NCBI GenBank assembly: GCA_022695795.1
Contig: MU404221.1
Coordinates: 1-54,246, forward strand
Direction: 5' to 3'
DNA length: 54,246 nt
Source of the DNA: Biscogniauxia marginata
Lineage: Eukaryota > Ascomycota > Sordariomycetes > Xylariales > Xylariaceae
Made by a program: the position numbers and the translations under genes. This document shows, in pieces, positions 35,977-47,259 of the stretch. The notes under the pieces are model-generated. The model ran no database searches, had not been told where the DNA came from, and saw only the letters and a list, made by a program, of their open reading frames with translations. Each line of letters starts with the position of its first letter. Within the stretch, counting starts at the first letter, position 1.

Positions 35977-36440
35977 TGTGACGAACCTGTCTCTAAATCT
36001 GGTATGGCTGACCTAAGAGAGCCGTACGGACTGGGATTCTTGATTTGAAGGTAACAATAAGTCAAGGGTGATGAAACAAGTAGTCGTTCGTAAAGAGATT
36101 TCATAGACTCTTACTATAGTTTCAAAGCAGTGAATATAGCCTTAAATTAGTAGCTGAAGTAAGGAATAACTAGTTACATAGGAGACATCCATTAGTTTAT
36201 ATCCATTCATTCTTCACAGGAAAGCAAGTACGTTAGTCTGCTTCTGTAGTCTTAAATAGAGAGGTATCTCCGCCTCTACAGGGACACGCTGTTCAAGTGT
36301 CTCTACTCTCTCACTCAGACAAACGCGTATAGTGTCTCGGTCCTCTTAGAGACACATTCAACCGGAGTTTTACATCACACAGAGGGAGGTCAGGTTTACT
36401 CCACCTTTGTTCCTGTGACCAAGGTTCCAGGGTTATAACA
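35977..36440 (+). mobile_element. Solo LTR, copy D (diverged)
   Basis: Begins TGTGACGAACC and ends GGTTATAACA. It shares the internal order of blocks with the LTR copies at 47.5-49.7 kb, including TTTGAAGGTAACAA, the CTCTTACTATAGTTTCAAAG block and ACTAGTTACATAGGA. The flanks are ACTAC (35972-35976) and ATTAC (36441-36445), a 5-bp target-site duplication with a single C/T difference, as expected after RIP-type decay. No internal retroelement coding sequence is adjacent, so it is a solo LTR. Confidence 0.75.
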
Positions 36441-36445
36441 ATTAC

Positions 36446-37020
36446 CTAGAACTCCAACTTTCAACAAGGGAAAGGGGATAATCCGGAAGCAAGATAGAGA
36501 GATGAAGAGACAATACAAGGAATGTTATATGTTTGTGTGTAATAAATATTTATCTTTGTTCGTGAAAATTGATGGAGTGGAACAACAACATAATAACACT
36601 GAAGAGTAGCCAGCCTCTCACGGGATAGGCTTGTCCTCTAACCTACCAGAAAACTGCACAAGAAACTCATTTTCCTGACCTCGCGAGCTTTACACTGAGG
36701 ACTTGCTCCTCGGCAATACTAATTAATGAACTGGTAGAGCTTATGATGGACCCTAGAGAATGTGCCGTAAGTCTTCTCCCGCACCTCGGAGGCGGCTGTC
36801 ATACGGATGGACACCTGTAGGCGCTGCCAAGACCAGTTGGTCATGAGTCAGATGGCAATTGGAGATAGATAATGATGTTAGATTCAATGGTGCTAACGTG
36901 CATAGGATGAGAAATGCCCCAGGCAGCACGTTGTGTATAAATAGGCAGAGAATCCCTGGAGGGCCTCATGATTGAACTTAGTCTCTTAAGTCTCATGAGA
37001 TCATAGAGAATTATTAGTCG
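36446..37020. other. Gene-free DNA next to catalase relic
   Basis: Nothing recognised apart from possible decayed sequence downstream of the catalase relic. Confidence 0.4.
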
Positions 37021-37841
37021 AAACTGAACCATTGTTCCAAGTTCAACAGCCCTTGTCACAGCGGCTGCAGGGAGATGAACCGCCACGTTGTGCACTATTT
37101 TCCGCTGCCCGGACGTCCGCCAGGCCACATCCCACAGCCACTTTGCCTAGACAAAGTCCTCATCCGTGACGTCCTGCCGGCCGTACGTCATTATACTAAT
37201 CCACTAGTTGACCCGCGCGTCAACGGGGTTATACTCGTCCAGCTTCAGCGTTGAGGGGTAGTTGGGGTTAGACTCGTAGTTCCCGTTGAGAGCTGCCCTC
37301 ATGGATGATCTCCTGGTTGCTCGATAGAATGTCTGTGGTAGCATCCTTGAGGTCGGTCTGTGAATTCTGCTTCTGTGTGTGGATGAAGGTAGGAAAATTC
37401 ATGCCGTCTTGGATCAAGAATACCGGAGTACTATTGCCCACCATATCCCAATCCCGATTGCATCCTCTGTATAAAAAATGATGGAAAAACCATGGGGATC
37501 TAGGGCTACGTCTGATGACCCTTTTTCTCTCCCTAATGTGGGAAACCGTACGACTACCTTAGTTCCTTTGCCGACTTTGCTGAAGAGGACAGAACCAGTC
37601 TGTTATGGGAACCATGTATGGGATTTTAGAATTGTTCGACAACATGATTACTCACAAAGTCAGTGATGTCGTATGTAACGACAAACTTCTCGTATTCGCA
37701 AGCTCCTTTGGCGTGAACAACACGTTCGGGGATACGCTCACGATCGAAATGTGCAAGGAGATCAAGGAGATGGAAACCTTGCAATAGTATCAGGCCATGA
37801 TAATCGACCATCTGTGATGCAGTTGCATACAGACGGGACAT
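37021..37841 (-). pseudogene. Catalase pseudogene with the central region deleted
   Basis: On the minus strand from an ATG at 37841 the frame encodes LILLQGFHLLDLLAHFDRER, IPERVVHAKGACEYEKF and VTYDITDF, an unmistakable monofunctional haem catalase N-terminus, and stops at 37626. Other frames continue with [27 protein letters not shown], then [20 protein letters not shown] and [14 protein letters not shown]. After that the sequence jumps to the catalase C-terminal region: [34 protein letters not shown] and WRTSGQRKIVHNVAVHL. The haem-pocket middle part (roughly 200 residues in intact catalases) is absent. Several frameshifts and stops are present. The gene is dead; the ends are too well preserved to be chance. 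Confidence 0.9.
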
Positions 37842-39751
37842 TATGGATCTACTAATAATAAAAATTCTACTGCTTATTCGTGGTTGTAAATGATATTTAT
37901 AACGTAGCTTGAATTTTTGTACGAGCGCTAGTAAGCTTTTATAGGAATTCTCCCAATGCTGGTTTACAGTCCTAGGGAGAAGTCACGAACGCCGGAGATA
38001 TCGAAGAGCATACAGTAGAATCAATCATTTCTACGGCTGGTCACTGTAAACGACTATTGCTACATTATGCATCGCTACCTTGACAAAGGTGTCCTGTGGG
38101 TGGTAAGTGTCAGACTTGAATTACTACTACCTGCCCATATGAACATTACGCGAACCTCCAAGTGATCCCACTCAGAGATATACTACTAACAATAATTCAA
38201 TAAAGTTTAAAAAGTAGGAAGACGTATTCCACTTTGAAAGCGTCGCGGTGAATATGCGTTGGGAGCATTTCAGCGGTGGGGATTATAATTATCCTGTAAC
38301 ATCTACTTACGCCGAACCCCTTTACTTAGGTACCTACCAGGATAAGATATTATCGTGGCTCGATTTGAAAAAGATTGGACGTGAGACAAACAAACGGCTT
38401 ATAAACAAAACTAACACCTGGCTGTGTAGTTATACTTCTAGCTCTTCGCACAAAAAAAAAAGAAAAAGGAAAAAGCTAACGTTACCAAGAATATCGCTGA
38501 TACGCATCGTGATAATACCATGCATTAAAATTAAGGTGATATCAATTCCTCAATTCTTCGTTTAATTAACTCTCTGTTCCAAAGCCTACTTTCGTAAGCG
38601 CTTATATTCATAGATTAAAACTTTGGAACCGTAAAATGATACAGACGTGAGTCTCGGTCAACGACGTAGCGAGTTTTATATGCTTGGTAGAAAAGAGACA
38701 AAGTAGCTCTCTATGCTATACAAGAACTTGGCCACATTACGACGGAATATCAAATTCGTAATGTAAACCTTTTATTCCTAATGGCCACATTAATTGTTAT
38801 GTGATGGAAAACTCTTACGACAGGCGAGAATACGTAGCATTAATATATTTTTAAGGCGACTATGAACTTAGCTCGTCCGTAATTCTGAGAAGCCTAGACC
38901 AACTAGACCGTCATTCTTTCACTCCTCGATTTAGATGACTTTGATGAATATCTTGTTAAACCCCCCCCCTTGACACCATAGCGATATGTCTCTTGTTTAT
39001 CATATCTAGTATATAGTGACAATATGGTGAAATAGCCTACTGTCCCGATCGGACTGGAAGAATGGCAGTCCTAACAAGAGTTCTAAAAGTATCGTCCCAT
39101 CAAACTCGTCTTGTTTTAGTCATCTATTACTCATTTCTACGATCACTTTGATATAGCTACCCCCTTCACGTTGGATTCTAAGAACAAGTTAAATCCAGAG
39201 GATTTCGAAGACGAGAGGGCCCAATTTGTTAGATGAGACATGCAGCACGATATACCAGCTGATTTCGAGGTCAAGAAATCTAGGGATAAGGTGAAGTGAG
39301 AATGTTGAGAGATGACAGTGATACAGAAGCTCAACTGTAAACGCTAGTCAGAAAACAGACAAGAAAGGGAAGACTGCATATTAACCTCTCAGTACGATTT
39401 TGTCAGGTCTTTGGGGCCTTGGCTATCTGTAACTATGCGTATCCCTTTGTGTCCCTCTCATCCCTTAAACTATGACCACCGAATGACCCGGGCAAGTAAC
39501 CAATCCTCGTATATGCACAAATATGCATTTATGCGTGTCCGGGATCGAGCATGACCGGACTAGGAGAAGAAGTTAGTGCTGATAGGCGGATATGCACGGC
39601 CCAATGACGGGAAATATGGGTCTAGGTAGACATCCGTCCCCTGCTTTTGTTTGCTACTTGTACTTGAAAAGCAACTTATGCTTATAACTACGTGATGTCA
39701 GGCTTGAGTATATTTTAGTAATTTGAAACTGACAACCGAAAATAAGCGGAC
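37842..39751. other. Gene-poor DNA with a weak coding-like patch
   Basis: No gene recognised. On the plus strand about 39155-39300 reads TPFTLDSKNKLNPEDFEDER and, after a stop, HDIPADFEVKKSRDKVK, which has protein-like composition but no family I recognise. Confidence 0.35.
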
Positions 39752-40018
39752 TTATACGGCCAGCTGACTTGTTTGAGCCTTGCAAACCGATCCGGCAGGC
39801 ACATCGCGCTCTACTTTCGGGTAGCCGCCGGGCCCATCTCCAAAGCGGAATGCGATTGAGATCTCACCCTTGCTGAAGAAGATCGAGCCCTAAGCATATC
39901 TCATCCGGCAGCCGGATATCCGTTCCAGGATCTTCGAAATGAAGACAGAATATGACCGGTTCATCAACTCGAAACGCTTATTTTCACCGTGTTTCTGCTT
40001 ATCTTTTGCCTGGTTCCA
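39752..40018 (-). pseudogene. Unrecognised coding-like relic
   Basis: One minus-strand frame is readable for about 88 codons with a single TAG: WNQAKDKQKHGENKRFELMN, then YSVFISKILERISGC, the stop, and SIFFSKGEISIAFRFGDGP ending near VERDVPAGSVCKA. The composition is protein-like but I cannot assign a family. It may be a fragment of a dead gene or a chance frame. Confidence 0.25.
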
Positions 40019-40804
40019 TGCGCGCCAGCTTGATATTAACGAGTAATATTATATATCATACCTAGTCTTCCGTCCTTTGGCAGGCGCGTCTTGCAACTTG
40101 TATGATGATCTCCAAAATGCATACCGTTACCGACTCGATGCCTTAAGTCTTTATAGTTAAGCGGAGATAGCAGTGTACTTCGCTGTAAATCTTTTATTCA
40201 AAGAGGCAAGATAGAGAGAGAGAAAAAGCTGACGGAAGAGATTTATTATCGGGTTGCTATATAACAAGTTTAAGACATGCATCACGAAATAAAAAGTGAC
40301 TTGAATTTCAGTAGAGTTTGTACTAAATATTAAGTACTATAGCAGGTATCTATCTGCATCTAGCTTAGTGTACACACGTATAAAACACATTTAGCTTCCT
40401 CGCAACTTATTCGTAATACGGGACTAGACCGGATACCCACAAAACGCCTGCCGTGACACCGCTCAGCCCACGCCGCGGAAACTTGCCTCTTCATTGCCTG
40501 TCAAGCCATCGTTTTGTCGTCCTCCGATATGGCTCGTCTCGGAGACCAGTCAACCGTGCGAGTCGGCTGTCTCTGCTACAGCTCTTGCCACGAGTACCAT
40601 ATAATTTTGGAGTTGTTTTATAAATACCGGGTCTCGTCTATTCTTTCAAGAAAAACCCCTGGAAGCCGTCTACCGATCCTTCAAGCCATGAGATCACCTG
40701 ATCCAACTTGAGATATACTTCTTTGGCTTCCCTTGCTTACCGCACTGAGACTCGGTACCTCTTCCCTCTTCGCCATCCATCACATATAGAGTCCTGATGA
40801 GAGT
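40019..40804. other. Upstream region of the sulfate permease gene
   Basis: Probable promoter and leader. No other feature recognised. Confidence 0.45.
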
Positions 40805-43440
40805 ATGGTGCTTCAAAGAATCGCCTTAGGGCTGGCAAAATGCCTTGGTATCGATGTTGATGCTCACAAAAGCCGTGTTCCAACTGATCTTGTCAAGCGT
40901 ACCACCGATGCCATACACCCTCTCGAGCCCTTCACAGAAGAGACCCCTACAGTGAAGGAGTGGGCAGTTGAACATCTGCCATGTAGGCTCGACATAGTCC
41001 CCTACTTGACGAGTTTCTTCCCTTTCACGAAGTGGATAGGCCGGTACAATCTACGGTGGTTCACTGGGGATGTGATTGCTGGTAGGTGCCTTAGCCCTCA
41101 ATACCAGTCTTATGCTAAATTCGCCATAGGAATTACTCTCGGTCTTGTCGTCGTCCCCCAGGCGCTGTCATATGCCTTGCTCGCCAATCTGAGCCCGGAG
41201 TATGGACTTTACACGTCCTTTGTAGGCGCGTCCCTATACTGGTTGTTTGGGACCTCCAAGGATATTTCGATAGGAGTAATGTTTGACCCTAATTGTCATG
41301 AAGTTCGTTCTTGGAGCATTGTACTGATTATTAACAAGGCAACTGCGGTTGTGTCTCTTCTAGTCGGCAAAACAGGCGATAATGTGCTGGAGAAACATCC
41401 GGAGCTCGACCGCGCGGAGGTCGTCAAGACCCACGCTTTCCTATCCGGCTGCTTCCTGCTCGTCTTTGGACTTCTAAGACTAGACTGGATAATTGAATTT
41501 ATTCCCCATATCGCTATCTCGGCCTTTGTCACGGGCGCCGCTATCACCATATCTCTGAGTCAGGTGCCTGCACTCTTGGGCATTACTGGTGTCAACTCGA
41601 GAGGACCGGCCTATCAAGTCTTCATCGACGTCTGCGGGGGACTTGGAAGGACCAAGTTGGACGCGGCAGTAGGGCTTACAGCATTACTACTCCTGACATT
41701 CATTAAATGTTTGTGCGAACACATGAATAAACGCAGGCCGTGCGGATCCAGGATCTGGTCTACCATTTCCTCCCTTCGGTTTACCTTTACGATTCTTCTC
41801 TTTACGCTTATTAGTTTCCTAGTCAATAAAAATGCATCATTGGATCAGACAAAATTTCGTATCCTCGGGAAACTCCCCGTTGGTAAGTCGAATCTTCGGC
41901 ACAAAAATGCATGCGATTAAAACAAATTCAGGTTTCAGTCACACGGGTGTGCCGTCACTCCAGCCTAAGCTCATAACTGCACTCCTGCCACAACTACCAG
42001 CAACAGTCATCATTCTAATCGTTGAACATATCGCCATTGGGAAGTCTTTCGGTAGAAGAAATGGTTATACAGTAATCCCATCGCAGGAGCTGATGTCCAT
42101 CGCCGCGACGAACATGATCGGGCCGTTTGTTGGCGGATACGCCTCGACAGGCTCATTTGGAGGCGCTGCTATCCTATCCAACGCTGGAGCTAGAACACCA
42201 CTCAACGGTGTCTTCGACAGCTGTATCCTTCTATTGGCATTATACGCCTTGACGCTAGTTCTGCACTACATCCCTATGGCAAGCCTATCGGCTCTCATTA
42301 TTCATGCGGTGATCAATCTGATCGTGTCACCCGATCACTTATATAAATACTGGCAAATATCACCACCCGACGTGGTAATATATTTCGTGGGCGTATTTGT
42401 TGCGGTTTTTACAAGTCTTGAGTACGGCATCTACGCGACAGTAGCATTGTCAGCTGTCCTACTACTCTTGAGACTTGCTCGTGCTCGGGGGCGTTTTATG
42501 GGTCGCGTACACATTTGCCAATATCCAACTCTAGGCCAAGATGGGCTTAAGAGTAGCTCTTCCACGATATCCCCAGAATATATGGCAAAGCTCAACATGC
42601 GGTCCCGGGAAGCTTTCGTGCCCCTTGATCGTAAAGACGCCTCGAACCCTGATATCAACGTCGAGTCGCCGTACCCAGGTATATTCATCTATCGCTTCAC
42701 AGATGGTTTCAATTATCTCAACCAAGAGCAGCATATAGACGCTTTACTTGCTCAAATCACGCAAGATACACGACGTACTACTATTGCTCATTATAACCAC
42801 CCCGGTGTAAGTTAAAGACCCGCTGAAGCGGAACGGCGCAAATGATTGATTTATATTACTGCAGGATCGTCCCTGGAACGAACCGGTCCCTCTTACGCTG
42901 TCAAACAGCTGTCCAAACCAACCAGACCATGGATCTCTTAAGCCAACTCTCAAGGCCGTTATATTTGACTGTTCGGCTGTCAATAACGTGGACATTGGTT
43001 CAGTTGAGGGGTTAATCGGCCTCCGGACTCAGCTAGACCGCTGGGCATGTCCAGATCCGGTCGAGTGGCATTTTGCCTGTCTAAATAACCAATGGGCCAG
43101 ACGAGCTCTGGCTGCCGCGGGTTTTGGCTACCCAGGCAAAACGGAGTTCGAGAGGCGTGATCACTGGGATCCCGTATTCACAATTACAGCAAAGTCGGGA
43201 ACAGGATCAATCGATGGGCTACCCACAAAATCACAGCAGGATATCAACGAGATTGAAAAGGGGGTTATGAGCTCTTCTACAACACCTCCACTTTCGCCTA
43301 CATTGGCACCTACACATGGTGTCAACCGTCCCAACTTCCATATTGATCTCTCTTCAGCTCTCGAGAATACGGTTGGGTCTGCTACTACGAGGGATCAGAG
43401 GACTGAGACGCAACGTAGTGATCCTATCAATGTGGCATAA
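40805..43440 (+). CDS. Sulfate permease (SulP/SLC26)
   Basis: Plasma-membrane sulfate transporter of the SulP family, close in type to Neurospora CYS-14. Exons: 40805-41081, 41130-41275, 41339-41882, 41932-42806 and 42865-43440; 805 residues, a normal length. The N-terminal cytoplasmic part ends at the helix-1 signature (VPQALSYALLANLSPEYGLY in exon 2). The multi-helix core continues through IAISAFVTGAAITISLSQVP and IAATNMIGPFVGGYASTGSF, typical of SulP. The C-terminal STAS domain spans about 600-740 (PGIFIYRFTDGFNYLNQEQH, then KAVIFDCSAVNNVDIG). The tail is Ser/Thr-rich. Introns 1 and 2 are 48 and 63 nt, both multiples of three with no stop, so an unspliced message also reads through; conserved SulP spacing (SIG then ATAVVSLLVG) supports splicing. 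Expression would be expected to follow sulfur supply; no site is proven here. Confidence 0.93.
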
Positions 43441-43911
43441 TAGGTATTCTTACGAAGTGATCTATTATAAATGGATGCGCTACACATAAGCGCCAGTCTT
43501 ATACAGGGGATTTCTGTACAATAAAAGGAAAGGACCAATGAGATGAGCATTTTGAACTCATGACATATAATTACCGTACTAAAAGTCTTACTATAATAAC
43601 TTAATTTTTGAAGCACGTCGTCGGATAGGTCGTTAACACCATTGGCAAACGAGCCTCAACGGTCACACCAATCTGCACAAACTAAGCGGTTTGACTTGGT
43701 TCCTTCGAATGCTTCATTTTAAAGCTCATAGACCTTTTTTTCTTTTTTACGAGACTGTTGTAAGATGATATCATGGAGTGTTGCGGCCTGGAACGGCTAT
43801 ATGACACCCTAAGAGGGGTATAAATATGAGTTATATACTCTAGTAGCCATCCTGCTTGTCTTGATTATTCTTTAGTATTCATTTCCATCTACATATACGC
43901 TACTTATAGCC
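43441..43911. other. Intergenic
   Basis: 3' flank of the sulfate permease gene; nothing recognised. Confidence 0.4.
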
Positions 43912-44143
43912 TTATGGCATAAGAGTACCTAGATAGATGATTGAAAAGGCGGATGATTTCTTTTTCATTTGTGCGAGGTAGGCCTCTACGTCGAGCTCCC
44001 TCAGCAGGGTAGCCTTATCCTCGACCTGCTTCTGAATATCACTCTGATGTCTTCATCTTTTCGTGGAATTCGGGAATAAAGGCATCCAAGAACCTAATGG
44101 CGGGAAGAGTCGCATTATTAGAATTATTGATCGCTACCGTCGC
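43912..44143 (-). pseudogene. Unrecognised gene relic with one frameshift
   Basis: Minus strand: one frame reads ATVAINNSNNATLPAIRFLD and AFIPEFHEKMKTSE, then hits TGA. The frame one base away continues at once as SDIQKQVEDKATLLRELDVE and AYLAQMKKKSSAF to a stop at 43912. The two halves join exactly at the shift, so a single-base change in a once-continuous coding sequence is the simplest reading. The second half is strongly helical and coiled-coil-like. I do not recognise the family. Confidence 0.5.
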
Positions 44144-44510
44144 AGTCGATACGCCTCGCTATATTCTCTGATTGGCCTCATGATAGTAATCGTGAGAAAA
44201 GAGAGGGAGAAAAAAAATCCGGGCGAAAGAATTCAAGATTGAAATCTGATGAGTTTTTGGACAGTGCTCAGCAAAAAGTCCAACCTACCCAAACGCGTGG
44301 CTTGACGATTGCTTGTTATGGCTGGGGCGTCACGCTTTGCGCTTGTATCCTCTCTGTCTGACATGGCTAGCCATTTTTACAAGTGACTGCGTAATCTCCT
44401 CGAGTGCCGTTATGTTATCTACTAAGCCGGTAATAGTAAGTTGGCCGATTTTTCGATTTCACTCTCACCCTTTCCCATAAAGGTGAAGGTAAACGCTGAT
44501 CTGCCTCATA

Positions 44511-44571
44511 CACTCACCTTGGACTATACATACTTGATCCTGTCCTCATATCTTCTTCTCATCTCAACAAC
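44511..44571 (+). repeat. Dispersed hairpin repeat, copy R3 (partial)
   Basis: Begins CACTCACCTTGGACTATACA and ends TCTTCTCATCTCAACAACT. It matches the right part of copy R1 (about 15862-15919) in the same orientation, without the hairpin and left part. Surrounding DNA (44144-44931) has no gene. Confidence 0.6.
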
Positions 44572-44931
44572 TTGGTCTTCTTGATAAATAGAAAATGGAA
44601 ATCCGATTTCACGCCTCTTAAAAAATTAACTACTATGCCTGAAGAGACGTGTGGCTCTAGCTCTTTAGGCAGGGGTTCGTCAAGCATCACAGTAAGCTGT
44701 GCCTTGAAATGTGACCTGATTTAAGTTTAGTTCTTGTTAGTACCTGAGGTAAGTGACCGTCATTTCTTACGTGTAAGGTACGGCTTCGACGAGGAGGCGT
44801 CGCGAATCACGAGGGCAAGGAGCAATCTATCCAGAAATCGTAAGTCAGGAATTCCTCGTGTTGGTGAAGAGAGACAGTTATAAGCATGCCTTGAGATCGG
44901 AGGCCCTGAAACGTGCTTATCTGGGAAATAA

Positions 44932-45029
44932 TTGTTAAGATGAGACGAAGATGTGAGGATAGGATGGGCGAAGCCCATCCTATATATGTAGATACAGGTG
45001 ACAAGGGTCGTATAGCACCATATTTCAAC
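44932..45029 (-). repeat. Dispersed hairpin repeat, copy R2
   Basis: The reverse complement matches copy R1 on both sides of the hairpin. Here the hairpin has perfect 9-bp arms AGGATGGGC (44961-44969) and GCCCATCCT (44973-44981) around GAA. Compared with R1, both arms carry an extra matching T/A pair, so pairing is kept. R2 lies about 50 bp from the ADE2 relic. Confidence 0.7.
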
Positions 45030-45077
45030 AATAATAACTCCCGAAAGAAACTGGCAGAATAGGAGAGTGAAAAAGTA

Positions 45078-45488
45078 GCTCCCAAATATTAACCTCATCG
45101 GCCAGGATCTCGTTGTCCTTATGTACAGTTACGAACATGGCGACGGCAAAAATGCCCCTTCCCCACAACTTATTGACCACGCTACAGGCAACATGTTGCG
45201 CACATTTACACACAGAATCTGGCGTGGCCCATGGAGGCGTGTAGGCACGCAAGAAAATGTGATCTTCGAGAATGTCGTGTCGATGTGCTTCGTCTTATCA
45301 TGGATAACTCCACAGTGAGTAGCCAGTTTCCTGATCTTCTGAGGATCCTTGTAGGAATATGTAAAATTATGCTGGTTTTGGCTGGCTTGCTTGGCGGACG
45401 TATTGTTTACGTCGAGAATCGCGATTTCGATCTCGAGGAGAGACGCAGCTTCGCACAGCATTCGAACCAGCTGGCCCAGGAAGGCCAA
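45078..45488 (-). pseudogene. ADE2-like (AIR carboxylase) pseudogene, middle deleted
   Basis: Minus strand: GQLVRMLCEAASLLEIEIAI, LDVNNTSAKQ and QKIRKLATHCGVIHDKTKHI match the N-terminal ATP-grasp lid of phosphoribosylaminoimidazole carboxylase (GQLGRML...LD...AKQ). The frame then loses similarity near 45260. A different frame (about 45168-45078) gives KLWGRGIFAVAMFVTVHKDN and EILADEV, matching the later GxGxFGVEMF...NEIAP region. Roughly 190 residues between these motifs, plus the rest of the enzyme, are missing. The first segment has no usable ATG where expected and frames differ, so it is non-functional. An intact ADE2 should exist elsewhere, since the pathway is needed for purine synthesis. 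Confidence 0.8.
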
Positions 45489-46099
45489 TCATGGGACCTG
45501 TGACAAGGGCTAGTGAGCTTGGAATAATGATTCAATTTCAACTAATAATTTTCTTTGGTCTCAAGGGACTTAGGAGTCCAAGTTCATAGAAGAGGTCTGC
45601 CAGGAATTATCTATCCTTTTATACCCAATCTGGCTGTCTGATGGCTTACCTCATTCTATGCATGTTGGTACCTATGAATCCAACCTTAGTATCTACCCCC
45701 AATGACCATCCTGCCCTATGACCCACTGGCCTTGGCCATTCGCAGGTGTCCATCCGTGTGACAGGACCGGGACTCGTATTTTATTATTTCTTCTTATTTT
45801 CCCGTTTGTAACGTAAATATCGTCTCGGATAACCATGTAGCAGAGACCAATAACAGCAATGATTCCATTCACTTATCCGGAGAATGTAGTATCTACCTCG
45901 GAGTACTTGAAATCTATCTTCTACATACCATCAAGGGCAAATCGCCCTTGGTGAGAGGGGCGAAGCAATTAATTACAGCAGCCAAATTTTGATCACAATC
46001 CTACAATCCTGGGCCCAGTAACCGCCTCAACAAAACGCCAATGTACCTGACCCTGATTCCTTCATACCCAGCATGCTACGTGTCTACCAATGTAGTGGA
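45489..46099. other. Intergenic
   Basis: No gene recognised. A separate short palindrome with arms CAAGGGC (45932-45938) and GCCCTTG (45944-45950) is present. Confidence 0.45.
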
Positions 46100-47259
46100 T
46101 CACTCCATATTTTTCTTTCTCCAGGCCACCTCGGCAGGGTCCTTGAGCAATTCCAGAGAGGTCGAGCACCCCAAGCACGATCCTTTGACACAATTGTCCT
46201 CCTGGCTCCACCAAGTCTGAGGGCAGAACATGGTGGTTCTGTCACAGTGGGCGCAGACGGTTGGAAGCGCGTCGAGAACCTTAGTCACCTCGGACTGCAT
46301 CATGTCTGCCAGGATGTCTCGGGCAAATTCTGGAATTGCATAGACTTCCTGGCTGAAGGCTTCTTTCTTCATGGCGAGCCAGCGTGTCGCTCGGACAAAT
46401 TCAACAAAGAACATGCGCAATGCTCCCGGTGAAGTGCCAGGAGCGTAGGCCTCTTTGACCACAGCGAAGAACCCGTTGATGAAATCTAGCGAGAGGGGAC
46501 CTTCCTGCGCAGCGGCGGCGGTAGCGGCAGCGGCGGCAGCGGCAGAATCTTGAGCTCCTTGCTGTTGCTGTGGCTGTTGAACTCTGCGGCTTCTCTTAGC
46601 CTTGGTCTCCTTCTTCTTGAACCCCGGGTTCTTGCGGCAGTAGATTTGCACATTGGAAGCTTCAAAAACGAAACGCACTCTGACAGCTTCTAGGGCCTTC
46701 AGTCCGAAGTGATCGATGAAAAAGAAGTCTCCCAGCCGTAGTACATCGGCTGCAGTTAGGAGGGAAGTGCGTCCTTGGGCAAGAAGGTCTTGCAAATCTG
46801 CGGTGACTAATAATAAATTAAAAATAAGTAAGCTGATATATGGCCAGTATGGAGACGAGCAATGAATTTTAGGCCTACATTTACCGGTGTAGATGAAATA
46901 GACAACCCAGTTCATGTGGATGGGATGCTGGTCCTGGACAATGATACGGTTCGTTTGGGCTTCCTACATCATGTTTAGTCACGGACCAATGCTACCGACT
47001 TGGAATATGCGATCATACGGTGAACTTTCCGGTAAATGCCTTCTCGAAGTATTTACTTCGAGGGCAAATAATGGCCTTGTGCAGCTTCCAGGTTTTGTCA
47101 CCACAGATGACCTCTACATCGGCAAGGATTCCAGAGTTGAGTAGTCTGCATATTATATCAGCTTCGCGTTGAATCCAAAGAACGAAAGAAAGCAGGATAC
47201 GGGTGGCCCTACCGCTCATCGGCGTTAGCAATCATGCCGTCGGAATTGATTTCCGCCAT
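46100..47259 (-). CDS. BTB/POZ-domain protein
   Basis: Four exons on the minus strand: 47259-47213, 47145-47019, 46963-46885 and 46797-46100; 316 residues from the ATG at 47259. Introns are 67, 55 and 87 bp with GT-AG ends. Splicing rebuilds a BTB domain at about 17-95: GILADVEVICGDKTWKLHKA, IICPRSKYFEKAFTGKF, then VYFIYTDLQDLL; this is the typical D-V...H-K...L...F...F pattern. The later part has an Ala-rich run and Gln repeats (about 180-205) and a C-terminal Cys/His cluster (CAHCDRTTMFCPQTWW, then CVKGSCLGC) that may bind a metal. BTB domains mediate dimerisation or Cul3 binding. Lineage-specific BTB proteins are numerous in filamentous fungi; the role here is unknown. Confidence 0.82.

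Noticed and set aside
41883..41931. Two separate genes in the sulfate permease region
   Set aside because: The break between the two long frames is a 49-bp GT-AG intron; SulP core and STAS domain join in frame.
45025..45252. Independent small gene at the ADE2 relic
   Set aside because: Part of it matches a later ADE2 block; the frame is a fragment.
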